Assembly: GCA_009602725.1 (NCBI GenBank)
Contig: WELB01000171.1
Coordinates: 215,073-279,072, forward strand
Direction: 5' to 3'
Length of the DNA: 64,000 bases
Origin: Spirogloea muscicola
Lineage: Eukaryota; Streptophyta; Zygnematophyceae; Spirogloeales; Spirogloeaceae
Shown: piece by piece, positions 44,903-55,737 of the stretch
Numbering within the stretch: the stretch's first letter is position 1
Layout of the letters: each line of letters begins with the position of its first letter
Program-made: the position numbers and the translations under genes
The notes under the pieces: generated by a model
Database searches by the model: none
What the model was told of the DNA's origin: nothing
The model's input: the letters and a program-made list of their open reading frames with translations, nothing else

Positions 44903-45692
44903 TCACGATGCTTCCTTCTCCCTGACAGTACGAATGAGGTGCATGACCCGATATTGCAACTTGCTATTCTCAATCATAAGCTTCTGACGCTCCTTCACGA
45001 CCTGCCATAGTGTACAGTGTATTCAGCAACCGACAAGGCACAGTCGTTTTGGAATATTCTGTGGTGCGGGTGTGTGGAGGCCAGCATGCTCGCCTTCAAA
45101 GGCCAGGCAAGCAAAGGGAAGAGATGATTACGGGCTGCTGGCATATGAGGCTCCTTCACCTCAGCGAGGTCGGCTTGCAGCTGCTCGGCGTCAACCTGTG
45201 GGCGCTGGAGTTCAGCTTGCACATTGGTAGTGCACCCGACATCGCCCGGCGCTGCTCTCAGCGAGCTCCCCGTCAGTCGCTGCGTGCCAGTCCCTGTGCC
45301 GCCGCCGGCGAGGCAGGCCGTCGGCAGACATCATTGTCTCGGGCTGTCGTTGGCAAGTACAGGGCTTACGGCACAGCTGAATGAGAACCTCTGCGGAGCC
45401 TCACCCAGAGTCTCTAGCGCCGCCTCCAGCCGCGCCAGACGCTCCTGCCGCGAGAGCAGGCTTGTCCAGTACTCGTTATGCTCTCGTCAAACGGCATCAG
45501 CGTCTACGGCAGCAGCAGCGATGGCAAGGGGCACAGGAGCCGGGGCAGACTGGAGCAGGGCCCCTAGCCCTGGCCCGGGCTCGTGCCCACCTCCGCCTGG
45601 GCAGCCCGCTGCTCGTACGGCGCCAGCCAGGCGGCCTCCGCTGTGCCGCTACCGCCGCCGCCGCCGTCGTGCTCGGCGGCTCCCTGCGCCAT
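44903..45692 (-). CDS. Small (110 aa) coiled-coil protein
   Basis: Four exons join with consistent phases: 45692-45591, 45480-45405, 45215-45160 and 45001-44903. The product starts MAQGAAEHDGGGGGSGTAEA, then AAWLAPYEQRAAQAE. The rest is almost one continuous heptad-type helix: HNEYWTSLLSRQERLARLEA, ALETL, ELQRPQVDAEQLQADLAE, VVKERQKLMIENSKLQYRVM, then HLIRTVREKEAS and stop. The closing block (ENxKLQYRxxHLIRxV) looks like a conserved signature seen in small plant coiled-coil proteins, but I cannot name the family with certainty. There is no signal peptide or membrane segment. The very regular exon junctions make the gene real with high probability even though function is unknown. Confidence 0.75.
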
Positions 45693-45899
45693 GCGCGTGA
45701 GGCCCGCGCGACGCGTCGGCCTCCGCTAGGCACCGCTCCGTCGCACCACAGTTGGTGGTGCCTTGCGCGGCACAACGGAGCGACGGCTGGGAGGCGGACA
45801 AGAACCCTTCTTAGAACCACCGAGAGAGAGAAGGCGCGCGGTGCGCATGAAATTGAAAGGGAGGCCAATTCTGGCCTTACGAATATCCTTTTAACTGGG

Positions 45900-46740
45900 T
45901 AATGAGCTGGGTAAGTGGGACACCAATATCCCAGAGTGAGCACATGCATATCTGACAAGCTATACTGAGGAGCCAAACCACCACCACGGCAGCCGTTAGC
46001 CTGGGCCGGGGAGTATGGAGGGTGAATTGAGTGGTGGAGGGCCTGAGTAGCCAAGTAGAAAGAGAAGGGAGAAGGGAGAAGGGAGAAGGGGGAAAGGCGC
46101 GGGGTTCGCATGGAAGGGAGGTCCAATGAATGGAAGGGGGGTCCAATAGGAACCATTGCACTGTTCAAGGTAAAAGCTCGTGCGAAAGTGGGCTACAAGA
46201 GCGAAGCCCAATGCTTAGGGGAAGTGGAGTGTCTATCAAGTGATGGAGGGCCTGTGTGGCCAAGTACAAGCTGACCCGCTCAGTAACCACGAGTCAGCAC
46301 ATAGAGGTCGCTAACTGATGCCCGAATACCAGACGGCAATCGACAAGCTCTAGTGCCACCAGCTAAGGCTCGACCAGCTTTCTGATGCAGAGCATGAGCC
46401 TGAGCTCGCTGCAGACAGGCTGACATTCATCCTCGTAAAAAATGACAAGTAGGCTGCCGGCATGCTTAGGGGGCTAAACGTACAGTGCGGATGCAGGCTG
46501 AAAAGGGACGTCAGTACCCACGAGTGAGCACAGACATAGGCGACAGGCTAACTTGAATGCGGCTGCTGACATCTAAAGAGCGGCTACAATAGCCAGCCAA
46601 CTTGGGGAGCCGGAGAGGCGCCAAACCTACACAGCTATGCGGTCCCAAGCGCTTGGTTTGCACCACCACCGAGCCGGCCGCGCCCTTGCAGCAGCCTCTG
46701 ATAGCGAGTAACACGGACTTGCTGTTGCTCACCCGTCCTT
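45900..46740 (-). mobile_element. LINE tails, three end signatures (minus orientation)
   Basis: 46732-46511 is an open frame ending SPMSVLTRGY-stop. About 240 bp further along the minus strand comes DLYVLTRGY-stop (about 46318-46288), followed by TTGTACTTGGCCACACAGGC and CCTCCATCACTT. At 46050-45925 a third, diverged version follows (ACTTGGCTACTCAGGCCCTC, then SDMHVLTLGYW). The first two match the plus-strand copy at 48870-49130 over most of 250 bp. A GAAGGGA microsatellite occupies 46063-46092. Confidence 0.75.
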
Positions 46741-47050
46741 GCTACCCACATGCTGCAGTGTACCATAGGCCCTGAAGTGATGGGCATTCAATCTCCTACG
46801 GGACACCCTGGCGGACCTCATGCGCGACGCCGGCTGCCGTGCCATTGTGGAAGTGAGCAATATATTGCCCATCACCACGGGTGCTCAGGGACGCCATCAC
46901 CGTCGCACCCTGGACATTGTGGGTGTACAACCTGGCGGAGGCCCACGAGCCTTGGTTTACGTGGTTGTCATGGAGGCGTACAAGATTTCTGCATCAACTC
47001 ACATTGCTGGCCTGTCGTGCCACACAACGTCGAGTGCCAGATAACGTCGA
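46741..47050 (+). mobile_element. LINE ORF fragment, C-terminal endonuclease-like region
   Basis: NLLRDTLADLMRDAGCRAIV is followed by RRTLDIVGVQPGGGPRALVY and VVV, ending at a stop near 47043. The minus-strand element at 54721-55194 has the same order (FMEAGCKVAVENSS, RRADLVAIPPGGGPRNIADV). 'R(R)xDxVxxxPGGGPRxxxxDV' resembles the restriction-like endonuclease motif (PD/D..V) of non-LTR elements. The Asp and the GGGP turn are conserved between the two copies. It is frameshifted near 46790 and truncated on both sides. Confidence 0.65.
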
Positions 47051-47135
47051 TACAACAGATTAGTCATTCAGGTGAAATGTTGGAGTCTACGCGACAGCTA
47101 GCGCAACACATTGTGAATATAAGTAAACACATGTA

Positions 47136-48370
47136 TTATAGGTACTCCTCAGTTTGCAGATAGAAACATTTCTGAAGAGATAGTCTAGTAAAGGTATGAT
47201 AAGAGAATCCGAGCTTGTGATGGATGATTGCAAATGATTGGGAGGGGGGCGGGTATTGCTGCTTGAGGAGGTTTGTGTGATGTTGAGCAGCCTCCCGAGC
47301 TTCATCATCTGTATCGATGTAAGTGTACTTCGCCACCTTCAGGTGACTCTGCGATGCTGCTTTCAGGCCGTTGGCCGTTCCGCCCAAAACTTCCATCAAG
47401 ACAATTCCTGCTGGTGCTATTGTCCATTGTATGACGAGGAATGGTCCAATCTCTTCAACAGCTTCTCGTCCCGCATTAGTGCGACCACATGGGGCTGAGC
47501 AGTCAAAAGTGTCAGGAGACCATGCTTCCTGTCCGCGCATGTGGGCGACCAGTGAAAAACACAGCCTGGCTACCTTGATCTGTTCATAATTCTTTTCCAC
47601 CTGAAGCCTTCCAACTGTGCATGAGTCAAGCCCAGATCTGGTACTGGTTCAATGAGGCGTCCCAGCTGACGTTCCTGACGTTGTTCGGGCACAATGACCT
47701 CTAAAGGTCTCTTAGAAGTCCGGGGAACCGGAGAAGATGATGATGATGCACCTTTCTTGGCTGCTTGTTGGGAAGTCTCCGCTGAACCTGCGTACTTAGC
47801 TCCTCCCTTCTTAAGAACAGACTCCTCTGGATGTGCTGACTCAGCCTTCTTCTTGCCTTTCTTGTCAGCCTTCTCAATCAACGCAGGAGTCTCAGATTCT
47901 TCAGGATTCTTGCCCTCTTCAGCAATCTTGGGCCCTTCAAAATTCTCCTGTTCCTTCTTCTCTGTTTCCAAAAGGACGTGTTTCGATGCCGCTGTCACTT
48001 TCATCGTTGAAACTTGTATAATGCCTTCCGAGTTATCGAGCAACGCCACAGACGCAAGGTGCTCGGTGGGAGGCCTGTCTATTTTCTCTGAGGGTTGTGG
48101 ATCTGAGAAGTAATCCTCGTCTTCCTGTTCATCTCAACTGACATGTCCTTGGTCGTTGGTTCCGAACCCAAAGCTTTAAGCCTTGATACTGGGGTCTCTG
48201 TCTTTGAGACATGTTGAAAACCCGCCTCCTCGGGGGATCACTGCCTCGGAAGGCTCTGTGTCACAATCTATGGCCACAGGCACAATTTCTGATAAATCAA
48301 TGTCAACCACAGGAGCAATGTCCGATGGATCGATGCCAGACTCTAGGCTACGTCCGGACCTCAAGTCCAT
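47136..48370 (-). mobile_element. Retroelement fossil with methyltransferase-like and gag-like parts (tentative)
   Basis: This is treated as a fossil of a larger retroelement (LTR or DIRS-like). On the minus strand the upstream part opens MDLRSGRSLE, a gag-like beginning, and continues as a Lys/Glu-rich low-complexity segment. The downstream part contains LMEVLGGTANGLKAASQSHL and VAKYTYIDTDDEAREAAQHH, which resembles the cofactor-binding half of a C5-type DNA methyltransferase-like domain carried by some retroelements of algae and mosses. No reverse transcriptase, integrase or terminal repeats were recognised, so it is clearly broken and incomplete. Age cannot be estimated from one copy. Confidence 0.4.
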
Positions 48371-48869
48371 TCACTGAGCACAATGCAACTTGTCCACAAC
48401 ATCCACAGAGTGTCTTCAGAGCAAGAAACGTTCCAAGCAATGTGATCACTCAAAGGTCAAATCTTCACAACAAGGAAACGCTCTATGCAAAGCAGTAACT
48501 CAGTGACTGACGCAGTGACTGACGTGGAGCCGGAGGTGATTTGGTTGCGAATCATTCACACTAGAGCAAATGTGAGTCCACCTATTATGTCCACGTATGC
48601 CTCCACGTCACCTTCCTTGTCAGATCGACACAAATGGACCACCGACGGGATATGTCATGACAGGCCACGCAGTGGGAGGTGCAGAGCAGAGAAAGCTCCT
48701 ACACTTCTCTGACTACCCCCGCAGTGATCACCTCCTTCCAGCCGCAAGTGACACTTTCGGCTGCTTGGGTCCTCGCTTCCATATCCTACTTGAGAACATT
48801 GCAAGTCTAAGATATGCTCGACGTGAGGATGTGCTTCCAGCTCAGATGGGCATGCCGGCAGCCTTCTTT
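48371..48869. other. Unassigned sequence between retroelement fossil and LINE tail
   Basis: AT-richer sequence with a short direct repeat (GTGACTGACGCAGTGACTGACG at about 48500, units of 11 bp). No gene is recognised. Confidence 0.45.
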
Positions 48870-49372
48870 GTCATTCTTGCGACGTCGAGTGTCAGCTTGT
48901 CTGCAGCGAGCTCAAGCTCATGCGTTGAGAGAGCTGGTCGAGCCTTAGCTGGTAGCACAAGAGCTTGTCGACTGCCGTAGGGTATTTAGGCATCAGTTAG
49001 CGACCTCTATGTGCTGACTCGTGGTTACCGAGCGGGTCAGCTGAGCAGCAGGTGATGTGCATTCGTCAATGTGCTTGCCTTTGTACTTGGCTACTCAGGC
49101 CCTTCATCACTTTAAAACACACTCCAATTCCTCCTCAACTCCTCAGCAGCCTCTGGCTTGCGCAGCGGGGTTGCTCTTACTCCCCTCAGCTCATCTGACT
49201 TCCTACTGCTGACACGGGGGTACTAGGAGCAAGCGCGGCCAAATTAATTGGTGGCTGGTACTAAGAGCGGTCGGCGCCCTGTCTGCATAGTCTGTGGCTC
49301 CGTCATGAACACCTGTATGCATCTGGCTGGCCTATCGCAGCCGCTCTTTTATGCTAGCAGCCGCATTCGTAT
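48870..49372 (+). mobile_element. Two LINE tails in series plus repeat B
   Basis: GTCAGCTTGTCTGCAGCGAG starts a stretch matching 46290-46450 on the other strand and leads to DLYVLTRGY (GACCTCTATGTGCTGACTCG at about 48998). It then continues with TTTGTACTTGGCTACTCAGG and CCCTTCATCAC. A second signature, SDFLLLTRGY-stop, lies at 49195-49226, followed by CAAGCGCGGCCAAATTAATT and GGTGGCTGG. Repeat B at 49280-49372 closes the block, directly before the R-SNARE gene. Confidence 0.7.
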
Positions 49373-49459
49373 ATGCAAGAGACGACAGCGGATGGGCGCT
49401 TCGTGTTTCATCCTGTCAAAGGACACGGCGCCGGTCTCGGAAGAGTACAGAGCCCCGCC

Positions 49460-51634
49460 ATGGCCGTCGCCACCGCCGCCGCCGCCCCGCCCGCCGGCGG
49501 CGGCGGTCGCGGCAGCGGCGACGGCTCGTCCTGCGGCGAGTTTCCTGCTCGCTGACGCGCGCTCTTCAAGCCGCCGACCGGGCACAGTTGCTGCCAATGG
49601 CCGTGGTTTGTGTCCCACTCCTTCCCGGCTCTCCGCCAGCCCTCCCTGCGACGCTCGCGGCACTGGTCGAGGCTCTTCCTCTGCTTGAAAGATTTCAGCG
49701 GGTGTTGACATCCGGTGTGAGCAGTGGCGCTGACTTGGCATCCCGCCACGGCGCCCCGGTGTGTAGGCGCACGACCAGACGCGTCACCTGTCAGTGTCCC
49801 GTATGGTGGATGGCGTGCAAGTGGCGTCCTTCAGCAAGGACGGCGTCAATGCGGAGGTGCCGTCGCCTTCAATGTGCTACGTGTAGGTCATTGTGGCCAC
49901 CGTCGCGCTTCTCCCCCAGCCTCCAGGCCCTTGGCGTGCTTTCAGCCGGATGGCTGCCGCGCATGATTGACCACTGTGCTAGCCTGGAGCCACGAGCTCC
50001 ATCGTCCTCACGGCCCCACTGCCCGAGCGTGCCGCAAACAGACGGGAAGTACGGTACGCAGGGTCGTCACGAGTGGCAAGCTGCTGCCACATAGCCGGCT
50101 GACTATCACAGTGGACGATAGCGTTGGCACCCTTCATCTCCTCACGGAAGAGTCGAGCATCATAGCTGGTCTCGGTCTTCCTCTGCCCGACCTTGCTCGG
50201 GCTTCAGCAGCAGCCTTGCGTAGTACATCAAGATATCAGAGGACCTCTTGGATTCGCTGCACCACTTCTACCAGGCCACGCATGCGAGCTTCAATTCTGC
50301 TGTCCTTTCTTTGTCGCAGATGACCATATCGTCATCCATTGATGCCATGCAGTTGTCACGGCTCTATCATATCCTCGGCGGCTTGCCTTTGCTCTGCTCG
50401 ACAGAGTCATAGCACTTATGCAGGAAAAGGTCAAGCAGTCTGCTCTGGCCTTGGCGCCAGAAGGAGGCTTGGATGAGCAGCTGAGGCCTCTCCTGAAGGA
50501 GGTCAGCTGTGTCCATGTTCTAGCACTTCAGACGGATGTCTCTTGGCCAGCAAGTGTAGATGGTCGATCATAAAAGTGATGAGTCTCTGACTTGCAAGCC
50601 TACATAGCACCAATCTGATCATAGCAAGCAATTGCGGGAATACGTAAATCAGATGACAGCCCTCGTAAGCTTCACCATAAAATCTCCAGGCTCTAAATGA
50701 CAGCCATCTGTGGTCTTGGCTGAAGTTGTGCCTGCAGTATGACGATGTAAAAGGCCGAGACAAGGTGGCAGCAGTGGAAATGGAGGTACAAAAGCTCCCC
50801 TGCCTTCGGCAGTCCATCCATAAGAGCATGCGTCGATAGATAGAGAGCAAACATATCATTTACTCGTCAGCACGTTTGAGAGGCACAGATATCACTCGGG
50901 CAGATTTGTCGTAGCACGGCCTGGACAATGGTGGAACTTGGCTCAAGGCAAAGGCTGATACAAGAGGTGTGTGATTTTCCCAGGTAGAGGAGGTGAAGCA
51001 TGTCATGCAGGGCAACATTCAAAGGGTCCTTGAACATTCTCCAAGTACTGCTCATATCAGCAATGCCACAGGTGTGAGGTCCGATGCGCTTTGCAAGCAC
51101 ATTACATAGATCTCAAAAGCAGCCTTGCATACTCATCAGTCCTTAGCAAACTTTGATGTGGTTGTGTACAAAGCAGACTTAATGATGAGGCATGGACAAG
51201 ATTCAGCATGTAAGGTCTCATGGTTTTGCAGATGACTTAGCTGCACATGCTCGTCAATATCAAAGGAGAAGTGAAGAGATCCAACGAGTCATTTGGTGGC
51301 GCAATGTGAAGGTCAGTGCTTGCTTCTGAGTGGCTGGCCTGCTGGAGCAAGCCTCACCGTTATTATAGGCAACATTGCTTCGTGCCAGCTTAGTGTCTAT
51401 CTACAACCTCGTCTGCTTGTTAAGACTCACTTTTGTATTGGTTGCAGACTTCTTAAGCTGAATTCGGTATGCACCAGATTTGCTCGTTTGTCTTCACCTC
51501 TTCTGCTCTCAAAATTGTTCTTTACCAATTCTGATGCTTGTTCGTTGTTTTGTGTGCAGGTCAAGGTGGTCATTGTGTTGGTCCTTATTGTTGTGCTAAC
51601 GTACATACTGATGGTAATTTTTGTCGGTTTCTAA
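49460..51634 (+). CDS. Longin-type R-SNARE (VAMP7-like), tail-anchored
   Basis: Vesicle R-SNAREs drive membrane fusion. The 3' exons are clear: 50984 onward (VEEVKHVMQGNIQRVLE, start of the SNARE helix), 51232-51311 (DLAAHARQYQRRSEEIQRVI, WWRNVK) and 51560-51634 (VKVVIVLVLIVVLTYILMVI, then FVGF and TAA). The last is a single C-terminal membrane anchor directly after the WWRNVK border, the hallmark of VAMPs. Upstream, an exon near 50370-50501 reads PRRLAFALLDRVIALMQEKV, matching the longin-domain helix of VAMP7-type proteins (FAFLxxI). Still further up, 49790-49885 (LSVSRMVDGVQVASFSKDGV) is a possible early exon, and 49460 (MAVATAAAAPPAGGGG) a possible start. The short exon that should carry the ionic zero-layer Arg, between 51040 and 51230, was not identified with confidence. 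Confidence 0.75.
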
Positions 51635-52112
51635 GGTCGTATTGGGCCAGCAAGCTTAGCAAGGATAGCTGCTTCTAAGGGCTGTGTATTACTGCACATG
51701 AGCAAGCCAGCTTTAGGGACGGTTTTGCACCTTATGCCAATCTCCCTTGGACAGCCGAGCAACCAATCTCTGCCCTCTAGTCAACCCTTTAAATGACAAA
51801 TTTATAGCCAGACAATATGCTTGCGGGTGAGATTGAGCAGATCTTTGTTGTCAATGTCATATTTCGCCATCCAGGCCAAATTTAAAGTTGCAATAGAAGT
51901 TGAGAAAGGTATAAGTGTTTCTGTAAAGTAGCACAGATAGTCAAGTAGCAAAGCAATACACGCCAGGCAAGTAATAGCTTGCCAGTCGTTGAACTATGGG
52001 CTCAGATTCAGCAGCCAATTGAGACAAAGCGTCTCTTTCTGCATGTCTTGTGCTTTCAGATGTAGGATACAGCATCGCGAACTGTACACTGTTAAGATAC
52101 AGGCAGGCCCTG
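51635..52112. other. Convergent intergenic region, no gene seen
   Basis: AT-rich sequence between two converging genes, containing their 3' UTRs. Nothing else is recognised. Confidence 0.6.
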
Positions 52113-53756
52113 TCAATCCTGGTGCAAAAGCTTGCCGCCCCAGCGGCGTCCACGGTGTGCCACTGGGAGGTGGTCGAGGGAGTCCTGATCGAATTGATTC
52201 ATAGTCTCTCGAAGGGCATCTTGAAGCATGTCGCTGGCTTGTTTTGACCTCTCCTTCAGCCAGGCTGCACGCTCCTTCTCAAGCTGCTCTATGGTGAGTG
52301 CAGTGCTCCTTGATGATCTAACAATGTCAAATTGGATGTTGGCACAGAAGAGCTGACCATCGTTTTGATCCTTGGCAACAAGCTTTACTTTGTACGGCCC
52401 CTGTGTAGTGACGAGCACGTCAACTTGTTAGCAGATGCCTACGACGAAGAAGCTCACATCAGCTACTTAGAAACAAAGACAGGGACTTCAGCTCAAGTAC
52501 AGTCAAGATAAGATGCACAAGCCTTTAGTAAGCAGACAAAAGAAAGCGGTGCGTGTGTGTCAAATGTAGAGGCAGCTCTTTGTTGCTCCCGAGTGCTCTC
52601 AATTGTGTCCTCAGCTCATGGGCTTGGAACTCACCGGCGGTGTGATGTTGGGAAGGGCCTGGGAATTCTTGAATACAAAGTCGCCCTCCGGAACTGGGCA
52701 ATCGGTCTTGTCGCAAAGATTATCCCTCTCAATGTGGACAGGTATGCCTCGGTAGAACACGCTCACAAATACTTTGCCTCCATCAATCTGAACATCTGCA
52801 TAGAAAGGGTTGGGCATGGGAGTTTCAGTCTGTATGTATCTGTATGAGATGCTCACCAGTTCCACTCTGCTAGCAGAATTCTGCTATTCTGGTGCATCAG
52901 AGAGACTCCTTGCCAAGAGGATGCCAAACTTGTTACTACTGATCCTAGCTCAGCCCTGTAAGTGAAGGCCGCATGGCCCAGGCGCAGACAGCCCTTGTCA
53001 AAAGAAGCGGGCTAAAAACCATCGAACAAATATGAGGGGCAAGACGCACTAGCGGTGGCAGGGAGGGTGAATGTGAAGCTCTCGCCGCTCACGGCAGGAT
53101 CTGGGCTCATCTGCACATCCTTCAGGGTCACCTCATCGTCCTCACTGCCTGCAAAAACAGAAATCAAGTTACCAGCAACAAGGTCAAGCATTGCTGGCTC
53201 ATACAATAGACAGACAAACAGATGCGACACAAATTTGCACTCATGTTATCTGTGCAAGTAGAACGCCTGCTAGAGAGGCAGACGTTGCTGTAGCAGCTAG
53301 CCGACCAATCGTATGAAGGAAGGAGGGAAGCTTAATAACCACACAGCTCTTCGGATCATGATGAACGTCTACCACTCCTAATACAACCTGCTCGTTGTGT
53401 GTGGGCTAGGCGAACTTAGTAGCGCCTGGACAACCTTACTAAGGCCGCAATTCCGGTGCTAAGCTGCCGGTCATGCAGCGCGTAATTGACAGGGTAAACA
53501 AGGCGCAGTGGCCGACCGGAGGTGTCACGCAGGAGCCACAGGCAGCGGATGTCTTGTGATAGGTGGCTTGGCGACATGGGTATATGTAAAGGAGAGGGGC
53601 ATTGGAGGGAGAGAGTTGGGGCTGCTCACCGCAATCCTCCCAGCGCATGGTCTCCGCCGCACCGCCGCAGGCGAGGAGCAGGAGGAAGAGCAGCAGCCCC
53701 GCGGCCGCTGCCGGCAAAGCCGCGCCGCCGCTGCCGCCGCCGCGCACCCCCGCCAT
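52113..53756 (-). CDS. ML-domain (NPC2/PG-PI transfer-like) secreted lipid-binding protein with coiled-coil tail
   Basis: Four exons join in phase: 53756-53630, 53148-53050, 52795-52635 and 52400-52113. The start MAGVRGGGSGGAALPAAAAG plus a Leu-rich core (LLLFLLLLACGG) is a classic signal peptide. Then come MRWEDCG, EVTLKDVQMSPDPAVSGESF, VQIDGGKVFVSVFYRGIPVH, NLCDKTDCPVPEGDFVFKNS, QALPNITPPGPYKVKLVAKD and QLFCANIQFDIV. The Cys pattern (WxDCG, DLCxxTxCP, LxC) and LPxIxPPGxY fix it as an ML domain. Such proteins bind single sterols or phospholipids in the endomembrane lumen. The ML domain should end at FDIV, but the frame runs on for about 66 codons of charged helix (IEQLEKERAAWLKERSKQAS...) to LLHQD-stop, which is not usual for the family. 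An alternative splice at FDI|GTTAGA cannot be excluded. Confidence 0.88.
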
Positions 53757-54297
53757 GGCTGCGCCTCGTCCAACGGCGCTCTGAGGGGGTCGGTAGTGAA
53801 GGATCCGGGCCACGCTGCGCTTTCGCGCGGCCACGGGCGCGCCCGCTGCCCGCCAAGCGCAGGCCCGGCGCTGGCGCTGGCGGCTACGGCGGCAATGGAG
53901 GGCGGATGAGGCGTCGTCGGCGTGCCGGCTTTCGAGGAAAGCGGCCCCTTCGTCGTCAAGGAATTTCCTTTGAGCCCGCCCGAGGTTTCCTCTTCCCCAG
54001 GCGCAGCTGGGGCTGCCCTTCAGGCCGACGCGTGGCAGTAAGTCCAGGTGGAGACTTCCTGGCCGTCTGCTTCGCCATCGTGGCTGCTTTGCGCCCGGAC
54101 GCGGATCGCGTGCTGACGAGGCCCTCTGCGCCCCCAAATCCTCTTCCCGCTCCATTTCCTTTAGGGGCCCCCTTAAACACAAACCCTGTGCTTGACCTCG
54201 TCGGAGTAAGCCTTGTCCATCCGTTACTCGCTTATCGGCCCCTTGCCCCCCTCGAGGAGAGAAGGGCTCGCCCATTGAGGATAGGGGCTGAGGAAAT
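53757..54297. other. Upstream region of the ML gene
   Basis: GC-rich promoter region; open on both strands because of composition. No exon is recognised. The first tail of the next LINE cluster begins near 54260 (AGGGCTCGCCCATTGAGGAT). Confidence 0.45.
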
Positions 54298-55260
54298 CGA
54301 GGAGAAATTGCTCGCCCATAGAGAAGAGGGGCTGGCAAAGCCAGCCCAAAAGAATGGACAATGTCCAAAGCCAAAGAAAGAGGTGCCGGAAAAGGACTAC
54401 ACTACAAAACACGAGACGATGCAGAGGGAAGCTCAGTAACCGCGAGTGAGCAACATCAAGTCAGAGTAGCTCGCTGCAGGGAAAGAGGCACTCCGCCGAG
54501 ACCCAAAGGCAGCAGCCATAGCACGGCCTGCTCGCGTGTGGACGGCGTAGGCAAGGGAGCGCTGGAACGAGACCGCCAGGCGCATGAGGAATACCTGGGC
54601 GAGCGAACCGGCGCCGTTGAAGCCGGGCAGCGCCCCTGGCAGACCCGGCCGCCGGTCAATGGCCTGACGGGCAAGCCGCTGGAGGAGATCCAGCCAGCGG
54701 CTGCCGAAATCCGTGGACATCTATTGCCAGAGCCGCGAAGTCATCACCCGGTGATCCGCGTATTTGCGCTCCTTGCCCCGGGCCGCCAGGCCGACCGCGT
54801 GCCAAGCAGTCGTCGTCGATCTGGTGAGATTGGCGGAGTCGATGCAATCAGTTGTCACCACATCAGCGATGTTTCGGGGACCGCCGCCGGGCGGGATGGC
54901 GACCAGGTCGGCGCGACGGGTATGGAGCTGGCCGTCCGCACCCTGCTGGATGGGCATTATTGAGGAATTTTCCACGGCAACCTTGCAGCCTGCCTCCATG
55001 AACAACCCCCTGCATGCTATCTCGCAGGAGGTCGTGGGAACCGGTCCGCTCGCCCCCGTGTGCGCAACGGAGCATATGGGCAGCCAGCTCCGCAGGTTCA
55101 GCGTGACGGGCACCGCGCTCGCACCGAGTGACGCCCACGAGGCAGGGAGGGAGGAGGCCCAAGAGCCGGTGGACCGCCGTTCTGAAGACCTCATCGCGCA
55201 TGGTGAGCGCCGCGTGGAGTGGGAGCGCTGATAACCACGCCGCCGCCCCAGGGGGAACGC
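54298..55260 (-). mobile_element. LINE 3' half: Cys/His region, endonuclease-like region, C-terminal tail and 3' UTR
   Basis: This is the longest LINE copy in the window. On the minus strand, from about 55260: MRDEVFRTAVHRL, then CERGARHAEPAELAAHMLRC and AHGGERTGSHDLLRDSM (the Cys/His region). Next, in another frame, come FMEAGCKVAVENSS and RRADLVAIPPGGGPRNIADV (endonuclease-like); a third frame (54720-54433) ends ASYSDLMLLTRGY-stop. The 3' UTR follows: TGAGCTTCCCTCTGCATCG, TTTGTAGTGTAGTCC, GGCTTTGGACATTGTCCATT, and the perfect hairpin GGGCTGGCTTTGCCAGCCC at about 54350-54328. At least two frame changes break the copy, and the 5' half is missing. Compare the fragments at 6600 and 46741. Confidence 0.8.
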
Positions 55261-55329
55261 CGTCTTCCACGACTCTCCGGCTTGCCACAGCAGCCGCCCT
55301 GGGCGAGAAGTGGCTCTCCCAATGGGGGC

Positions 55330-55737
55330 AAGGGCTGTGAAAAGCCAGCCCGAAAAGAACGAACAAAGTAAAAGATGGGGCCAGGGGTAGCACTAAGAAA
55401 AACAAGCACAAGAAGAAACTTAGCAGCTACGAAGCACTCAGTGACCCCTGCTGAGCTCCCCCTTCGGAAGAGCTCACCCTGGACCTTTGCCATACTTTCG
55501 TGGGCCGGCCCTTCACAGCCCTCACCCCCTTGGCTCATGCTTTGCACCAGGAAGCTGGTAAGCTTCACGCTTCCCGGGCCCCGTCGGACTTTGTTAATTC
55601 TGTTTTCTGGGCTGGCCTCTCCCAGCCACCGCCCTCTCCTGGAAGCGTCTTTCTCTGTTCTTAAGCTCGTGGCACAAGGGCTTGTGACCTGTCAGACTTG
55701 TTTCTCTGGACGGCAGCTGCTCAACAGGGGGATATTG
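55330..55737. repeat. LINE tails: one minus, two plus
   Basis: 55335-55450 (-): GGGCTGTGAAAAGCCAGCCC, AAGATGGGGCCAGGGG, AGCAGCTACGAAGCACTCAG. 55480-55530 (+): GACCTTTGCCATACTTTCG, GGGCCGGCCCTTCACAGCC. 55588-55650 (+): GACTTTGTTAATTCTG, GGGCTGGCCTCTCCCAGCC, then CTCCTGGAAGCGTCTTTCTC. Confidence 0.75.

Noticed and set aside
50503-50859. 118-codon minus-strand open frame
   Set aside because: Lies in an R-SNARE intron, lacks any recognisable motif, codon use not coding-like.
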